The translations under genes and the position numbers were made by a program. Source: Bufo bufo (Eukaryota > Chordata > Amphibia > Anura > Bufonidae). Taken from it: a DNA stretch of 64,000 nt. Below are positions 63,428-64,000 of this stretch, in pieces. The notes beneath the pieces are model-generated. The model ran no database searches, had not been told where the DNA came from, and saw nothing but the letters and a program-made list of their open reading frames with translations. Location of the stretch: positions 399,246,119-399,310,118 of the forward strand of contig NC_053392.1 of the NCBI RefSeq assembly GCF_905171765.1. Reading direction: 5' to 3'. Numbering within the stretch: the first letter of the stretch is position 1; each line of letters begins with the position of its first letter.

Positions 63428-64000
63428 TGTTGTGCATTTTCATAAGTGTACAATGTATTTGATGATACTATATTCAATATGGATGATCATTGCCTTTAAC
63501 AGCATGTGATCAGCATGAACCTGGAAAAAAACAAGATGGGTTCATAGCAAGTTCAATGTGTTAAAAGTGAATATCTAGAGAAGACTATACTTTTATTATT
63601 GTTTAGAGACATGGATTTATCTACACTGGTTTCTCTAAACTTGTCTGTCTGAGGAACAATGGGTGTTTCATGGCTAAACCATGATCTGATAAGAGACGTC
63701 CATAAAACACATCTGGTGTGGAACAGATATCTATTCATATATTCACATATAGATATATATATATTCCTGTGTGCATTTATTTAGCGTTTGAACTTGTTAA
63801 TGATTCATATATACTATGCAATATTTATGTATTATAACCAAATATTATTAATGTATCTTTATATGTCTGTATCTCACTGAGAGGATATATTCTAGGGGAT
63901 ATAGAAAGTGTATTTAAGTGGAAATTTCTTAAATAGGGTTTATTTTAGAGGAGCTGATGTTATTTCAAACATCATCACTCAATCGCTGAGACAGTTAAGA
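63428..64000 (+). repeat. 3' LTR, first 573 bp (cut by window end)
   Basis: It begins TGTTGTGCATTTTC and aligns base for base with 33931-34232 and then 35849-36119 of the 5' LTR, with no indel and two substitutions that I can see (near 63460 and 63527). It contains the empty TA site where the Tc1 inserted in the other LTR. The minus-strand open frame 63553-63738 has no domain. Confidence 0.92.

Larger units (their letters stand above)
33931..64000 (+). mobile_element. Retrovirus-like LTR element (endogenous), interrupted by Tc1 and hAT, cut by window end
   Basis: Order: 5' LTR (33931-37346, holding a Tc1), tRNA-Gln primer site, gag, pol in a different frame, env-like ORF, hAT insertion, polypurine tract and 3' LTR (63428 onward). 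The part of the LTRs that can be compared, 573 bp, aligns without indels and with two substitutions that I can see, so the insertion is recent. Without the nested elements the internal region is about 8.6 kb. Pol has the retroviral order PR-RT-tether-RNase H-IN, with an extra RNase H after a degenerate one. This is an inherited genomic copy. Pol carries a frame break at a G-run and env is very short, so this copy is not expected to be complete. Confidence 0.92.

Overview
This window is vertebrate, and most likely amphibian (frog or toad), nuclear DNA made almost entirely of transposable elements and satellite-like tandem arrays. I find no host protein-coding gene and no rRNA gene. The only tRNA-like sequence is the head of a SINE. 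The organism call rests on the mix of families: an L1-clade LINE, a Penelope-like element, large BED-finger hAT elements, Tc1 and mariner DNA transposons, many TTAA-flanked (piggyBac-type) and TAA/TTA-flanked (PIF/Harbinger-type) foldback MITEs, and a retrovirus-like LTR element.

Left third (1-15.4 kb): the 3' end of a hAT element (1-674); a full-length L1 on the minus strand (1288-7299) bounded by a 17-bp target-site duplication; a 26-bp minisatellite ending in a hairpin (about 8.08-8.48 kb); and a 6.8-kb head-to-head pair of Penelope-like copies (8512-15332) inserted as one unit with a 15-bp duplication.

Middle (15.4-33.9 kb): MITE-rich non-coding DNA. A 2.2-kb segment occurs twice (15468-18369 and 29636-31824), and its breakpoints lie inside MITEs. 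The second copy preserves the exact empty site of a 699-bp palindromic MITE present in the first. Other contents are a 2-kb AT-rich minisatellite (24.3-26.3 kb), a tRNA-derived SINE, a decayed mariner and an inverted hAT 5' end carrying a 95-bp array.

Right half (33.9-64 kb): one retrovirus-like LTR element running off the window. In order it has a 5' LTR of about 1.8 kb, a tRNA-Gln primer site, gag, a -1 slippery heptamer, pol (PR-RT-tether-RNase H-IN), a short env-like ORF, a polypurine tract and the 3' LTR. An intact Tc1 transposon with 210-bp inverted repeats sits in its 5' LTR. A 17.5-kb hAT sits 5 bp after the env-like stop codon. The hAT carries a 295-bp array 5' and a 141-bp array 3' of a broken transposase gene. 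A 6.1-kb foldback element interrupts the 141-bp array, and its loop holds a Tc1 remnant that is itself split by a TTAA MITE. Insertion order can be read from the duplications: retroelement, then hAT and intact Tc1, then foldback; the Tc1 fragment in the loop precedes the MITE that splits it.

The genes belong to separate selfish elements and do not form a host pathway. Only the Tc1 transposase (34459-35481) has an unbroken catalytic ORF together with perfect termini. The L1 ORF2, both Penelope copies, the hAT transposase and the retroviral pol each carry at least one visible break.
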